A model generated the notes under the pieces. It did not search any database. It had not been told where the DNA came from and was given only the letters and a program-made list of their open reading frames with translations. Source: an uncultured Jannaschia sp. (GTDB taxonomy: Bacteria > Pseudomonadota > Alphaproteobacteria > Rhodobacterales > Rhodobacteraceae). Taken from it: DNA of 64,000 bases. This document shows positions 37,220-47,039 of this stretch, one piece after another (the first letter of the stretch is position 1; each line of letters opens with the position of its first letter). The translations under genes were made by a program, and so were the position numbers. The stretch lies in the NCBI GenBank assembly GCA_947494145.1, contig CANLTZ010000007.1, forward strand, positions 124,001-188,000, given 5' to 3'.

Positions 37220-38330
37220 GCATGGGCATGACGACGTAGATCGCGCTCTGGTCGTCGCCTTCGCGCATCAGCGTCGGATCGCCCGCATTGTTGAACATGA
37301 AGACAGCGTTTTCCCGGTCCACCTGGGCCGCGATTTCCTGCAGGTATTTGGCGTTGAACCCAATTTCCAGTTTCTCGTCGCCGTAGGCCACGGCCAGTTC
37401 TTCTTCGGCATTGCCCGAATCCGGGGCGTTGACCGACAGGGTCAGTCGGTCTTCGTCCAGCGCCAATTTCACGGCGCGGGACCGTTCCGACGACACGGTC
37501 GCGACGCGGTCGACGGCTTTGGCAAAATCGGCGGCGTCGACCTCCAACTTGCGCGTGTTGCCAGCGGGGATGACGCGCGCGTAGTCGGGGAAGGTGCCGT
37601 CGATCACCTTGGAGGTCAGGGTGATTTGGGGCGTGGCGAAGCGGATCTTGGTCTCAGACACCGAAACGGCAATCTGGGCATCGTCGTCGGACAAAAGCTT
37701 GCGCACCTGGTCCACCGTCTTGCGGGGCACGATGACGCCGGGCATGTCGGCCGCGCCATCTGGAAGCTCCGCATCGACACGGGCCAGGCGGTGGCCGTCG
37801 GTGGCCACGGCGCGCAGGACCTGGCCGCCATCGCCTTCCGCTACGTGCAGGTAAACCCCGTTGAGGTAGTAGCGTGTTTCCTCGGTCGAGATGGCGAAGC
37901 GGGTCTTGTCCAAGAGCCGCCGCAGCACCGGCGCGGGGCAGGAAAAGTTGGCAGCATAATCCGACGAGGCCATGACGGGGAAATCTTCGCGCGCCAGCGT
38001 CGCCAGCGAAAAGTGCGACCGGCCCGCGGTTACGTTCAGGCGGCCCTGGGCCTGATCTTCGTCGATCTGGACCAACGCGCCATCGGGCAGCTTGCGAACG
38101 ATTTCATGGAACAAGACGGCAGACACGGTGGTGCCCCCCGCGCGTTCGACTTGGGCGCCGGTCTTGTCGATCACCTCGATATCGAGATCGGTGGCCTTTA
38201 AGGACACGTCGGCGCCGTCGGCTTCCATCAGCACATTTGCAAGGATGGGTATGGTGTTGCGCCGCTCCACGACGGATTGCGCCTGACTGACCGCGTCCAA
38301 AAGCGCGGCGCGCTCGATGGAGAACTTCAT
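37212..38330 (-). CDS. dnaN: DNA polymerase III sliding clamp (beta subunit)
   Basis: A 372-residue clamp protein. The start MKFSIERAALLDAVSQAQSV, the RRNTIPILANVLMEA block near residue 24, DGHRLARV, and the C-terminus QSAIYVVMPMRV are diagnostic. It forms the ring that tethers polymerase III. TTATCC directly precedes the ATG, matching part of a DnaA box, but a single match is weak. recF overlaps its 3' end. A 357-residue unknown protein separates it from dnaA, which is not the usual arrangement. Confidence 0.97.
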   Translation of the reverse strand: MKFSIERAALLDAVSQAQSVVERRNTIPILANVLMEADGADVSLKATDLDIEVIDKTGAQVERAGGTTVSAVLFHEIVRKLPDGALVQIDEDQAQGRLNVTAGRSHFSLATLAREDFPVMASSDYAANFSCPAPVLRRLLDKTRFAISTEETRYYLNGVYLHVAEGDGGQVLRAVATDGHRLARVDAELPDGAADMPGVIVPRKTVDQVRKLLSDDDAQIAVSVSETKIRFATPQITLTSKVIDGTFPDYARVIPAGNTRKLEVDAADFAKAVDRVATVSSERSRAVKLALDEDRLTLSVNAPDSGNAEEELAVAYGDEKLEIGFNAKYLQEIAAQVDRENAVFMFNNAGDPTLMREGDDQSAIYVVMPMRV

Positions 38331-38441
38331 GGATAACCCCCGCCTTGTCGGACACGCAGAATAGCGGCGCCCGTGGGCCGCGCAATGCCTTGAGGCCCTC
38401 AAAGTGGCGTATGTTGCGTGGATGCGTGCGTCAGGCGCGGA

Positions 38442-39515
38442 TTACTCGCGCCCGTTTTCGACGTCGAGGACGATTTGGGCCAGATAGGCCATATTGGTGC
38501 GTTCGACTTCGGGGAACATGACCGGGAACTCGGCGGTATCTGGGGTATAGAGCGGGCTGGTCTGAAACGCGGCCCAGGTGCAGGCGACGAAAGGGTCGAA
38601 GGTCAGTAGCAAGTCTGCCGCGTCGGGCGACATTTTCGCGGTGAAGGCAATGGCTGCGCCGACGTAACTTGAACCGATCAGGGCAAATGCGCGGCCATCG
38701 GCAATGAAGTCGGCCTCATAGGCGATGCGTTCGGCGGGGTCCTCGGGGAAGGTCAGGCCCAGCCCGGAGGGGATGACGTCCAAGACACTGCCATCCCCGG
38801 GGCAGACCCGCGGCTGCGGGGCGCGTGCTTCTGAAAGACGCTCGCAGACGACTTCATCGTTCATGCAGATGTTCAGAAAGCTCGATGCCGCCAGCTGACT
38901 ATCAGGGTCCGCGTCTACCAAGCGATGCAGGACAGATGCCGCACCGGGATAGTCGCCGTCATCCGTAAGCAGGCCCATCAATTCCCAGTCGAGGACATCG
39001 CGGAGCGGCGCTTCGTTTGCGGTCATGTCGAAAATGGGGTTATCCGCCCCGCCCGCTGCGCGCAGAGAATGGCGTAGATGTTGCCGCCAAAGCGAGTTGG
39101 TCGGCGTATCGAGCGCCGACCGCGCCATCAGGAGGAGTGCGTCAGGTGAGGCCGGATCCTGCTGATGAAGGGCCCAGCCCTGCATGGCGATGGCGTAGCG
39201 GTTGGTTGGCAATAGGTCTGCTGCGGCGCGTGCATCTCTTTGCGCCTGTGCGAAGTTTCCGCTGCGATAATGGCCTTGCGCGCGGGCCAGAAGAAGCTGG
39301 CCTTGCGGTGCCGCGCCCGCTTCCAAGGCGCGGGTGCAGCTTTCCGGGTCGGATTGTCGGGTTTTCGTGCCTTGGAAGCAGTTTTCCACGTCACCATGGG
39401 TCGCGATAGCTGTCCAAGGCGAGACGGGGCTAGATGCGACGACACCTGCCGTGGCCATGACGATTGCGATGGCGATCAATCGGATCGGCCAGCGGGAAAT
39501 GCGAGAGGTGTCCAT
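38442..39515 (-). CDS. exported TPR-like protein between dnaA and dnaN
   Basis: A 357-residue protein with an N-terminal membrane or signal segment (RLIAIAIVMATAGVVASS, residues 12-29). Residues about 70-130 form helix pairs like tetratricopeptide repeats (AQGHYRSGNFAQAQRDARAA, then LLPTNRYAIAMQGWAL). The C-terminal half has paired cysteines (NICMNDEVVCERL, PRVCPGD) and no recognised domain. It is probably periplasmic or membrane-anchored. It sits 112 bp upstream of dnaN and is read in the same direction. Nothing in it suggests replication. Confidence 0.6.
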   Translation of the reverse strand: MDTSRISRWPIRLIAIAIVMATAGVVASSPVSPWTAIATHGDVENCFQGTKTRQSDPESCTRALEAGAAPQGQLLLARAQGHYRSGNFAQAQRDARAAADLLPTNRYAIAMQGWALHQQDPASPDALLLMARSALDTPTNSLWRQHLRHSLRAAGGADNPIFDMTANEAPLRDVLDWELMGLLTDDGDYPGAASVLHRLVDADPDSQLAASSFLNICMNDEVVCERLSEARAPQPRVCPGDGSVLDVIPSGLGLTFPEDPAERIAYEADFIADGRAFALIGSSYVGAAIAFTAKMSPDAADLLLTFDPFVACTWAAFQTSPLYTPDTAEFPVMFPEVERTNMAYLAQIVLDVENGRE

Positions 39516-39586
39516 GACCCGACAGAGCCAAGAGATCGGGGCAAGAGCTTGGCAGCAGGTGGGTTTTGGTGCGGCTTAGCTGTTTG

Positions 39587-39610
39587 ACCGGCCCGTTGTC
39601 TTGGGCCGGT
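39587..39610 (-). terminator. hairpin downstream of dnaA (second)
   Basis: A perfect 8-bp stem, ACCGGCCC / GGGCCGGT, with an 8-nt loop. It lies 77 bp beyond the dnaA stop and 72 bp upstream of the unknown exported gene. With the hairpin at 39640-39658 it may form a tandem terminator, but without a long T tract. Confidence 0.4.
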
Positions 39611-39639
39611 GCTTGTGGGCTCCGCGTCTTCGCACCTTT

Positions 39640-39658
39640 ATCGCTCCACCGGAGCGAT
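39640..39658 (-). terminator. hairpin downstream of dnaA (first)
   Basis: A perfect 8-bp stem, ATCGCTCC / GGAGCGAT, with a 3-nt loop, 28 bp beyond the dnaA stop. On the minus strand it is followed by AAAGG, not by T residues, so it may be rather an RNA-stabilising or regulatory hairpin. Confidence 0.4.
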
Positions 39659-39686
39659 CACCGGGGTCCTGGCCCTAAGCCGGTGC

Positions 39687-41024
39687 TTACCCTTCAAGTT
39701 TCCTTTGAAGCAGCATGGCGTCTTCGGCGATCTGGCTGTCTTGGGCGATCAGCTCTTCGATCTTGCGCACGGCATAAAGGACGGTGGTGTGGTCCTTGCC
39801 GCCGAACTTGCGCCCGATCTCGGGATAGCTGCGCGGGGTCAGCTTCTTGGCCAGCCACATCGCCATCTGGCGAGGCCGCGCCACCGAGCGGGAGCGGCGC
39901 CCGGACGTCATATCGGACATGCGCAAGTTATAGTGCTCGCACGTCTTTTTCATGATCTCGTCGATGGTCAACTTGCGCTCGGACGCGCGCAGAAGGTCGG
40001 CCAGGACATCCTGCGCCTGTTCCAGCGTGACCTCTTGCTTGACCAGATCGGCATAGGCGAAGAGACGCATCACCGCGCCTTCAAGCACGCGGATCGAGGT
40101 GGAAATCCGGCTGGCCAGGAATTCGAGAACGCCCTCTTGGATGCGGAAATCGGGATGCTTCTGCGCAAAGCTTTCGACGCGGTGCTGAAGCACGCCCAGG
40201 CGCAATTCGTAATCGGCGGGGTGCAGATCGACCACGAGGCCTGATTGCAGGCGCGTGGTGATGCGTTCTTCCAGGTCGGAAATCTCAGCGGGGCTGCGGT
40301 CGGCAGAAATGATGACCTGCTTGCCTTGATCCACCAACGCATTGAACGTGTGAAAGAATTCTTCCTGGGTGCTTTCCTTACCGGCGATGAACTGGACGTC
40401 GTCCACCAGCAGCACGTCGACCGACCGGAACAGGTGCTTGAAATCCATCGTGTTCTTTTCGCGCAAAGACTGCACGAAGCGGTACATGAATTGCTCGGCC
40501 GACAGGTACATGACGCGGCGCGTGGGCTCCCGCTCCTGCAATTCCCAGGCGATGGCTTGCATCAGGTGCGTCTTGCCCAGACCCACCCGACCATGGAGGA
40601 ACAGCGGATTGAAGCTGACCGAGCCGCCTGTGGCCACGCGGCGCGCGGCGGCATGGGCCATTTCGTTGGACTTGCCGACCACGAAACTGTCGAAGGTGAA
40701 ACGGCGATCCAGCGTGCTTTCTTGCCGCGTGCGCAGCACGGGCGCGGCTTCATCCGGGGTCTGCCGCACGGCAGGCCGCGCCATTCCCTTGCTGCCGCAG
40801 ACCAGGCGCGTGACAGGCGCGCCGGGGGCAGAGACGTGGCTCAGGATCACGTCCTGAAAGTTCTGGATCACCCACTTGCCGATGAAATCGGTCGGCGATG
40901 ACAGATGAAGGGTGCCATTTTCAAGCGTGACGAACGACAGGGGTTCGATCCACGTCTGAAAGTTATGAATACCCACGTCCGACTTGATCCCGCTCTTGGC
41001 GAGGTCCCACGTTTCGCTCGTCAT
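39687..41024 (-). CDS. dnaA: chromosomal replication initiator DnaA
   Basis: A 445-residue AAA+ initiator. Residues 1-65 are the N-terminal helicase-loading domain; the Walker A is GRVGLGKT (residues 145-152; most homologues have GG rather than GR); Walker B is LLVDDVQF; the C-terminal DNA-binding signature is GGKDHTTVLYAVRKIE. It melts the origin. It lies between rhodanese and an unknown gene, in the order rpsT, (rhodanese), dnaA, (unknown), dnaN. No cluster of DnaA boxes was seen nearby, so the origin may be elsewhere. Confidence 0.97.
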   Translation of the reverse strand: MTSETWDLAKSGIKSDVGIHNFQTWIEPLSFVTLENGTLHLSSPTDFIGKWVIQNFQDVILSHVSAPGAPVTRLVCGSKGMARPAVRQTPDEAAPVLRTRQESTLDRRFTFDSFVVGKSNEMAHAAARRVATGGSVSFNPLFLHGRVGLGKTHLMQAIAWELQEREPTRRVMYLSAEQFMYRFVQSLREKNTMDFKHLFRSVDVLLVDDVQFIAGKESTQEEFFHTFNALVDQGKQVIISADRSPAEISDLEERITTRLQSGLVVDLHPADYELRLGVLQHRVESFAQKHPDFRIQEGVLEFLASRISTSIRVLEGAVMRLFAYADLVKQEVTLEQAQDVLADLLRASERKLTIDEIMKKTCEHYNLRMSDMTSGRRSRSVARPRQMAMWLAKKLTPRSYPEIGRKFGGKDHTTVLYAVRKIEELIAQDSQIAEDAMLLQRKLEG

Positions 41025-41051
41025 GTGTTCGGCCCTATCCTTCTTTTCTCG

Positions 41052-41498
41052 TCAGGTCTGGCGCCATGCCAAACCCCGGGCCTTCCATCCGTTGAGGCCC
41101 CCCCTTTGTCCCAGCTCGTTCAGATCCCCTTCGAACCCTTCGGCCACGTTGACGCAGTCAATGGCGTGACCCTCGGCAGAGAGGGTTTCGGCCACGGCTT
41201 GCGCCGCCTGCATCGAACGTGCGCCGGAACGGCAGATGAACAAAAAGCGGGACGGCAGTGTCCCGACCTCATCCATCAGCGTCCCGACGAAAGCCGGGTT
41301 CAGGGACATGTCTGGCCAAACCTTCCATTCGAGACGCACAACGTCCCGACCAAGGTCCGACAAATCCGGGCCACCCACAAACCCCCATTCGGCTTGCGTG
41401 CGGACGTCCACGAGTACGGCAGCGGTGTCTTCTGACAATATTTTCCACGCGTCCCGAGGCCCCACCTCGGTGACGTGTGGGCCCGCAAACGTGCCCAT
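41052..41498 (-). CDS. rhodanese-domain sulfurtransferase
   Basis: A 148-residue single-domain rhodanese: VLVDVRTQAEWGFVGGPDL is the CH2A-like start and FICRSGARS the active-site loop, with the catalytic Cys. It would move sulfane sulfur to an acceptor such as cyanide or thiol. Two ATGs lie close together; the second (41498) has AAGGGG at 8 nt and is preferred over the one at 41504. It lies between rpsT and dnaA on the same strand. Confidence 0.83.
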   Translation of the reverse strand: MGTFAGPHVTEVGPRDAWKILSEDTAAVLVDVRTQAEWGFVGGPDLSDLGRDVVRLEWKVWPDMSLNPAFVGTLMDEVGTLPSRFLFICRSGARSMQAAQAVAETLSAEGHAIDCVNVAEGFEGDLNELGQRGGLNGWKARGLAWRQT

Positions 41499-41640
41499 GA
41501 CCATGTCCCCTTAACAGCGATCTGACTCGCTGGTCAGGGTGATACCGGGACCGGTGGTGGGGCTTCAACGACTCTTCTGACTTGACTCGCAGGAGGGCTG
41601 AAAAGAATCTGTCACAAATGTGGCAAAGCACTGAGGCGCA

Positions 41641-41670
41641 AAATAAAAAAGCCCGCCTTAACGACGGGCT
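41641..41670 (-). terminator. terminator of rpsT
   Basis: Stem AGCCCG / CGGGCT with a 9-nt loop; on the minus strand it is followed by TTTTTTATTT. It lies 46 bp beyond the rpsT stop. Confidence 0.85.
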
Positions 41671-41716
41671 CTCGAATCTGTTGACTGTGTTTTCGCAGTT
41701 TTGCAGGCGACTCGCG

Positions 41717-41983
41717 TCAGGCGCCGATGGCCTTCACGCGGGCAGCCAGGCGGGACATTTTCCGCGCCGCCGTGTTCTTGTGGAAGACACCCTTGGTGAC
41801 GCCACGCATCAATTCCGGCTGGGCCGATTTTAGCGCTTCTGCGGCAGCGGCTTGGTCGCCAGAGGCGATCGCTTCCTCGACTTTGCGAAGGTGGGTACGG
41901 ATGCGTGAGCGGCGCGCCTTGTTGACGGCGAATCGCCGCTCATTCTGGCGGGCACGCTTCTTGGCTTGGGGGCTGTTTGCCAT
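41717..41983 (-). CDS. rpsT: 30S ribosomal protein S20
   Basis: An 88-residue basic, helical protein: [21 protein letters not shown] at the start and [17 protein letters not shown] at the end are standard S20. It binds 16S rRNA early in 30S assembly. It has its own terminator. The rpsT-dnaA neighbourhood is common in Rhodobacteraceae. Confidence 0.97.
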   Translation of the reverse strand: MANSPQAKKRARQNERRFAVNKARRSRIRTHLRKVEEAIASGDQAAAAEALKSAQPELMRGVTKGVFHKNTAARKMSRLAARVKAIGA

Positions 41984-42155
41984 GTGATCTGATCCTAATT
42001 GCGGCGGGCATGTTACGTTAGGTTACGCGCGAAAGCCCGACCCCTTGCGACGATCTTCGATTCGCCACGGATCACATCCGGCCAGAGCGGGCCTCACACG
42101 CATGATGTGCGGCGTCTATTGCACCGGCGCTAAGGCGTCAACTGTCGGGGGTGGC

Positions 42156-42932
42156 TTACTTGTCGCGGAATTGCGGCTCGCGCTTTTCCACAAAGGCGGT
42201 CATGCCCTCGACGCGGTCTTCGGTGGCAAAAAGAGCGTGGAACATGCGCTTTTCGAACAGAAGCCCCTCGGACAGGCTGACTTCCTGGCTGCGGTTCACC
42301 GTTTCTTTGACTGCGGTGACGGTTATCATGGATTTCTCGGCGATCTTGCCTGCGGCAGCCATGGCTTCGTCCATCAGCTTCTTGGCGGGAACCACGCGGC
42401 TGACGAGACCCGAGCGCTCGGCTTCCTCGGCGTCCATGAAGCGGCCCGTCAGGTGCATGTCCATGGATTTCGCCTTGCCGACTGCGCGGGTCAGCCGCTG
42501 GGTGCCGCCGATGCCGGCCACAACGCCCAGATTGATCTCGGGCTGGCCAAACTTGGCGGTGTCAGCGGCAATGATGAAGTCGCACATCATGGCCAATTCG
42601 CACCCGCCCCCCAGGGCATAGCCCGCCACGGCGGCGACGATGGGTTTGCGGATGGACAAGATGGCTTCGGTCTCGGGACCGAACAGGTCGCCCATGAAGA
42701 CGTCGACGAAGGATTTCTCGGCCATCTCCCGAATGTCCGCGCCCGCCGCGAAGGCCTTGTCAGAGCCGGTCAGCACGATGCAGCGCACTTTCTCGTTGCC
42801 CTGCGCCGCGCGCAAAGCCTTGGCCAACTCCCCCAGCAATTTGGAATTGAGCGCATTGAGCGCGTCGGGGCGGTCCAGGCGGATCAGGGCGACATGGTCG
42901 CGCACGTCCACGTTCAGCGTCTCGTAACCCAT
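42156..42932 (-). CDS. enoyl-CoA hydratase (crotonase family)
   Basis: A 258-residue crotonase. The oxyanion loop is [11 protein letters not shown], and both catalytic glutamates appear in [11 protein letters not shown] and [19 protein letters not shown]. It hydrates 2-enoyl-CoA in beta-oxidation, and crotonyl-CoA/3-hydroxybutyryl-CoA interconversion would feed ccr. The ATG at 42932 has GGAG at 6 nt; a longer frame upstream lacks that. It lies next to mutM on the same strand. Confidence 0.93.
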   Translation of the reverse strand: MGYETLNVDVRDHVALIRLDRPDALNALNSKLLGELAKALRAAQGNEKVRCIVLTGSDKAFAAGADIREMAEKSFVDVFMGDLFGPETEAILSIRKPIVAAVAGYALGGGCELAMMCDFIIAADTAKFGQPEINLGVVAGIGGTQRLTRAVGKAKSMDMHLTGRFMDAEEAERSGLVSRVVPAKKLMDEAMAAAGKIAEKSMITVTAVKETVNRSQEVSLSEGLLFEKRMFHALFATEDRVEGMTAFVEKREPQFRDK

Positions 42933-42992
42933 TTTCGGCTCCGCAGCGATGTTGAACGTCAAGGCCTGCCCGGAAGTCCGACGCGATTCAAG

Positions 42993-43841
42993 TCACCTTT
43001 GGCAGGTGACGCAGTGGAAACTGGACCTTCCAGATTGAACCGTGCGCCGAATGACACCGTCGCAGCCCTCGGTTGGGCATGGTTCGCCCTCCCGATCATA
43101 GACGCGGAAATTGTGTTGGAAATAGCCCAACTCCCCATCGGCCTGTCGGTGGTCGCGCAGGCTGGACCCGCCTGCCGCGATGGCCTCGGACAGAACGTCG
43201 CGGATGATGGGGACCAGCCGGGCCAGCCGCGGCGCGGCAATGCGGCGCGCTTTGCGCAAGGGGGAAATCCCTGCCCGATGCAGCGCCTCGCAGACATAGA
43301 TATTGCCGAGCCCGGCCACCACGCGCTGATCCAACAGCGCCGATTTGATGGGCGTGTTCTTCTGCGCCAGCGCGGCAATCAAATGCGCCTCGTTGAAGGC
43401 GTTGCCCAGGGGTTCCGGCCCCAGCTTTTCGATCAGCCAATGGCTTTCCAACCCGTCGGTGGGCCAGAGGTCCATCGCCCCGAAGCGGCGCGCATCGTTG
43501 AAGGTGACGCGGTGCTTGGCGGTGTGAAAGACCACATGGTCATGCTGCGGCAGCCAGCCCGCATCGCGGTGGAACTGGCCCAATTGCAGCTCATCGACCA
43601 CCATGCGCCCGGACATCCCCAGGTGCACGATCAGCGTGTCGCCCGAGTCCAGATGCATCAGCAGATATTTCGACCGCCGCCCCAATGCGGTGACGGTCGC
43701 CCCCGCCAGCCGCTCGGCCATGTTTTCCGGGAACGGCCAGCGCAGATCCGGGCGGTTGACATCCACCCGGAGGAGCGTCGCGCCCTCCAAAGCGGGGGTC
43801 AGACCGCGACGGACCGTCTCGACTTCGGGAAGTTCGGGCAT
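42993..43841 (-). CDS. mutM: formamidopyrimidine-DNA glycosylase
   Basis: A 282-residue repair enzyme. The start [14 protein letters not shown] holds catalytic Pro2 and Glu3; Lys in [12 protein letters not shown] acts on the lesion; the C-terminus has the zinc finger [20 protein letters not shown] followed by FHCVTCQR. It removes 8-oxoguanine and cuts the strand. The start at 43841 is fixed by the need for Pro2 as nucleophile. It diverges from ubiE. Confidence 0.96.
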   Translation of the reverse strand: MPELPEVETVRRGLTPALEGATLLRVDVNRPDLRWPFPENMAERLAGATVTALGRRSKYLLMHLDSGDTLIVHLGMSGRMVVDELQLGQFHRDAGWLPQHDHVVFHTAKHRVTFNDARRFGAMDLWPTDGLESHWLIEKLGPEPLGNAFNEAHLIAALAQKNTPIKSALLDQRVVAGLGNIYVCEALHRAGISPLRKARRIAAPRLARLVPIIRDVLSEAIAAGGSSLRDHRQADGELGYFQHNFRVYDREGEPCPTEGCDGVIRRTVQSGRSSFHCVTCQR

Positions 43842-43905
43842 GGGGGCCTTTCGGTCAGGGGCTTCCGCCCTATAAGTCAGCCGGAGACATGAGGTTGAAC
43901 CCCCG

Positions 43906-44658
43906 ATGACGCAAGACGCCCACCGCACCACGCATTTCGGTTACGAAGACATCCCAGAAGACGAAAAGGCGGGCCGCGTCCACGGCGTCTTTTCGTCCGT
44001 GGCGTCGAAATACGACGTGATGAACGACGCCATGTCCATGGGCATCCACCGCGTCTGGAAGGACGCGATGATGGATTGGCTCGCCCCGCGGCCCGATCAG
44101 CGCCTCTTGGATGTGGCGGGGGGGACGGGCGACATCGCCTTCCGCTTTCTCGACCGCGCGCCCGGCGCGACGGCCACGGTGCTCGACCTGACCGAATCGA
44201 TGTTGGAAGCGGGCCGCGGCCGTGCCGAGGCCGAGGCGCGGGCCGAAGCGCTCGACTGGGTGGTGGGCGACGCCATGGCGTTGCCCTTCAACGATGGCAC
44301 CTTCGATGCCTACACGATCAGCTTCGGCATCCGGAACGTCACCCGCATCCACGACGCCCTGACCGAGGCCTACCGCGTCCTGCGCCCCGGCGGGCGGTTG
44401 ATGGTGCTGGAATTCAGCCAGTTGCCTAACCCGCTGCTGCAAAAGGCCTACGACCTCTATTCCTTCAACGTGATCCCGCGGATGGGCCAGGCCATCGCCG
44501 GGGACCGCGACAGTTATCAATATCTTGTGGAAAGCATCCGCCGCTTCCCCGACCAAGACCGCTTCGCGGGCATGATCGTCGATGCGGGCTTCGGCAACGT
44601 CAAATACCGCAACCTATCCTTCGGCATCGCCGCGCTGCATTCCGGCTGGAAGCTCTAG
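43906..44658 (+). CDS. ubiE: ubiquinone/menaquinone biosynthesis C-methyltransferase
   Basis: A 250-residue SAM-dependent methyltransferase. [21 protein letters not shown] at the start, [16 protein letters not shown] (SAM site), [12 protein letters not shown], and [12 protein letters not shown] at the end are typical UbiE. It methylates the benzoquinol ring in ubiquinone synthesis. ubiB starts directly after its stop (0 nt), so they form an operon. Confidence 0.97.
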   Translation: MTQDAHRTTHFGYEDIPEDEKAGRVHGVFSSVASKYDVMNDAMSMGIHRVWKDAMMDWLAPRPDQRLLDVAGGTGDIAFRFLDRAPGATATVLDLTESMLEAGRGRAEAEARAEALDWVVGDAMALPFNDGTFDAYTISFGIRNVTRIHDALTEAYRVLRPGGRLMVLEFSQLPNPLLQKAYDLYSFNVIPRMGQAIAGDRDSYQYLVESIRRFPDQDRFAGMIVDAGFGNVKYRNLSFGIAALHSGWKL

Positions 44659-46200
44659 GTGCGCGGCCCCCATAACATCGTCCGGCTCATCCGAACGGCC
44701 GGCACGTTCGAGCGGACGGGCGCCATGGATGTGGTGCTCGACCAGCTCAACGCGCCGCGCGAATTGCGCATTGCCGCGCGCGTTCTGGGCTGGCCTTTTC
44801 GCTGGCTGGGTTTCAAGGGCGACCCCGACCTGCCGCCTGTGACCCGCGCCATCACGGCGCTTGGACCCAGCTACATCAAGTTCGGGCAGATCCTGTCCAC
44901 CCGTCCTGATTTCGTGGGTGGCGATCTGGCGCTGCAGCTTCGCATCCTGCAGGACAAGCTGCCGCCCTTTCCCACCGCGCAAGCCCGCGCCATGATCGAG
45001 CGGGACCTTGATCTGTCCCTCGACACCCTTTTCTCAGAATTTTCCGAACCCGTCGCAGCGGCCTCCATCGCGCAGGTCCACCAGGCACGCATGGCTGTCG
45101 ATGGTCGCAAAGTGGCGGTCAAAGTGCTCCGCCCCGGCATCGCGCGCGCTTTCCGCCGTGATATCGACGCCTTCTATCTGGGCGCCCGCGTCATCGAATT
45201 TCTTTCGCCCGCCGCGCGGCGCCTGCGGCCCATGGATGTGGTCGCCCATTTCGACGAAACCGTCCAGCAAGAGCTTGATTTGCGGACAGAAGCCGCCGCC
45301 GCCGGGGAATTTGCCGCCAACACTGCGCGCGACGAGGGCTTCACTGTGCCCAAGGTCGACTGGAACCTATCCAGCCGCGCCGTGATGACGCTGGAATGGG
45401 CCGAAGGGATCCAGATGGCCGATCTCGATGCCATCGACGCGGCGGGCCACGACCGGGTCGATTTGTCCGAGCGCGTGATTGCCATGTTCCTGCGCCATGC
45501 TCTGCGCGACGGTTATTTCCATGCCGACATGCATCAGGGGAACCTAAAAGTGGCGCCCAATGGTGACATCGTGGCGCTGGATTTCGGGATCATGGGGCGA
45601 CTCGATGAATATACCCGCCGGGTCTATGCCGAGATCCTGATGGGATTCATCCGCAAGGATTACAAACGCGTTGCCGAGGTCCATTTCGAAGCGGGCTACG
45701 TGCCCGCCGACCGCGATGTGGACCTCTTCGCACAGGCCCTGCGCTCTGTCGGAGAGCCGATTTTCGGCATGGATGCCTCGCGGATTTCCATGGGCCGTCT
45801 GCTGGCCTATCTGTTTGAAGTGACCGAGCGCTTTGGCATGGAGACCCGGACCGAGCTGATCCTGCTGCAACGCACCATGGTCGTGGTCGAAGGCGTGGCC
45901 CGGACCTTGAACCCACATATGAATCTCTGGACGGCCGCCCGCCCCGAGGTGGAGCGCTACATCCGCGAAAACCTTGGGCCTAAAGCCTTCGCACGCGACA
46001 TGGCCAAGACCGCTCAGGTCCTGGCCCGTTTCGGTCCCCACCTGCCCAACGCCGTCGAAGACGCGCTTCGCCGCCCCGACCGGGCCGAGATTGCACAAAG
46101 CCGCACGCGCCGCGCCGCTGACCGTGTGGGCCCTGCCGGGTGGTTCATCGCGGGCCTTCTGACGGCCACACTAATCATCGGGGCCGCCGCGGCGTTCTGA
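44659..46200 (+). CDS. ubiB: ubiquinone biosynthesis accessory protein UbiB
   Basis: A 513-residue atypical kinase of the ABC1/ADCK family. The KxGQ-type motif YIKFGQILSTRPDF is near residue 74, ASIAQVHQA (A-rich loop) follows, then VAVKVLRPG (Lys), YFHADMHQGN (catalytic region) and LDFGIMG. The C-terminus has a membrane helix (AGWFIAGLLTATLIIGAAAAF). It supports ubiquinone hydroxylation. The start is GTG, directly after the ubiE stop. Confidence 0.95.
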   Translation: MRGPHNIVRLIRTAGTFERTGAMDVVLDQLNAPRELRIAARVLGWPFRWLGFKGDPDLPPVTRAITALGPSYIKFGQILSTRPDFVGGDLALQLRILQDKLPPFPTAQARAMIERDLDLSLDTLFSEFSEPVAAASIAQVHQARMAVDGRKVAVKVLRPGIARAFRRDIDAFYLGARVIEFLSPAARRLRPMDVVAHFDETVQQELDLRTEAAAAGEFAANTARDEGFTVPKVDWNLSSRAVMTLEWAEGIQMADLDAIDAAGHDRVDLSERVIAMFLRHALRDGYFHADMHQGNLKVAPNGDIVALDFGIMGRLDEYTRRVYAEILMGFIRKDYKRVAEVHFEAGYVPADRDVDLFAQALRSVGEPIFGMDASRISMGRLLAYLFEVTERFGMETRTELILLQRTMVVVEGVARTLNPHMNLWTAARPEVERYIRENLGPKAFARDMAKTAQVLARFGPHLPNAVEDALRRPDRAEIAQSRTRRAADRVGPAGWFIAGLLTATLIIGAAAAF

Positions 46201-46361
46201 TAGGGCATTGCGTTGGCACAGGCCGGTCCCGACCGGACCCGCGCATGACGAACGGACCTTCATCAGCGCTTGGTTGGGCCCAGAGCCGCGCATATCTGCG
46301 GACGCGCTCTGGTCATTTTTGTCCCGTGCTGGCTGTTCGTTACTTCATGGTGTCCGTCGGC

Positions 46362-47030
46362 TCATTCGGCTGCTTGCGGACTTCGGATGGATTCAAGCCA
46401 ATCGATGGGAAGGCGAACGCCACCTTCCAGCATCAATTGCGCGCCGCCCGCCGCCAGGACGACTTCTTCTACGGTGGCGTAATGGGCGACGGTCGTCTGC
46501 GATAGCTCCAATTCGCCTGCCCAGGATTCGACATGCAGCAGGTAATTGCCGTCTTCGAAATCGCCGTCGAGTCCAGGCGCAGGCCAAACCAGCGTTTCGG
46601 CATCCGGGTCCACCGGGCTTCGCGCGATTTCGGTGCCGGTGTCGTCGGTCACGACCAGTTCGGCGCGGTCCGCGGTGGGGTTGATTTGGGGGACAAGTTC
46701 AATCGGGCTTCCGTCATAGGAAACGGGCCCAGAATGGCGGACTTCCATCCCGATATAGTCTGACGCGGCCGTCACCTGTTGGGTGTCCAGCCGTGTCACC
46801 ATCTGTTCGAGCAAGGTATTCGTCCTGATCGACTGCTCCACGTTCGAGAACGTGGCAAGTTGGGCAGTATATTCTGTGGAATCCGCAGGCTCCAATGGGT
46901 CCTGGTTTCGGATCTGAGCGGTGAGCAACGTTAGAAAGGTATCAAAGTCGTTGGTGGCCGCCGTCGTTCCGCTGGCACCGCCCGCTTGGGCCGACCCCGA
47001 CGGGCCGAGGACGTTGGTCAAGGGTTCCAT
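46362..47030 (-). CDS. flgD: flagellar hook assembly scaffold FlgD
   Basis: A 222-residue protein. DFDTFLTLLTAQIRNQDPLEPADSTEYTAQLATFSNVEQ near the N-terminus (residues 28-66) is the FlgD capping signature; the rest is the beta-rich FlgD Ig-like domain. FlgD is the temporary cap on the growing hook. It lies 9 nt after the fliK-like gene, and the two probably form an operon. Confidence 0.93.
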   Translation of the reverse strand: MEPLTNVLGPSGSAQAGGASGTTAATNDFDTFLTLLTAQIRNQDPLEPADSTEYTAQLATFSNVEQSIRTNTLLEQMVTRLDTQQVTAASDYIGMEVRHSGPVSYDGSPIELVPQINPTADRAELVVTDDTGTEIARSPVDPDAETLVWPAPGLDGDFEDGNYLLHVESWAGELELSQTTVAHYATVEEVVLAAGGAQLMLEGGVRLPIDWLESIRSPQAAE

Positions 47031-47039
47031 GAATGCTCC

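Noticed and set aside
41025-41716. Chromosomal origin next to dnaA
   Set aside because: No cluster of TTATCCACA-type boxes or AT-rich unwinding region was found between rpsT and dnaA; only isolated partial matches.
42045-43892. Long open frame on the plus strand opposite the enoyl-CoA hydratase and mutM genes (about 615 codons)
   Set aside because: Antisense shadow; mutM and the hydratase have complete catalytic motifs on the other strand.
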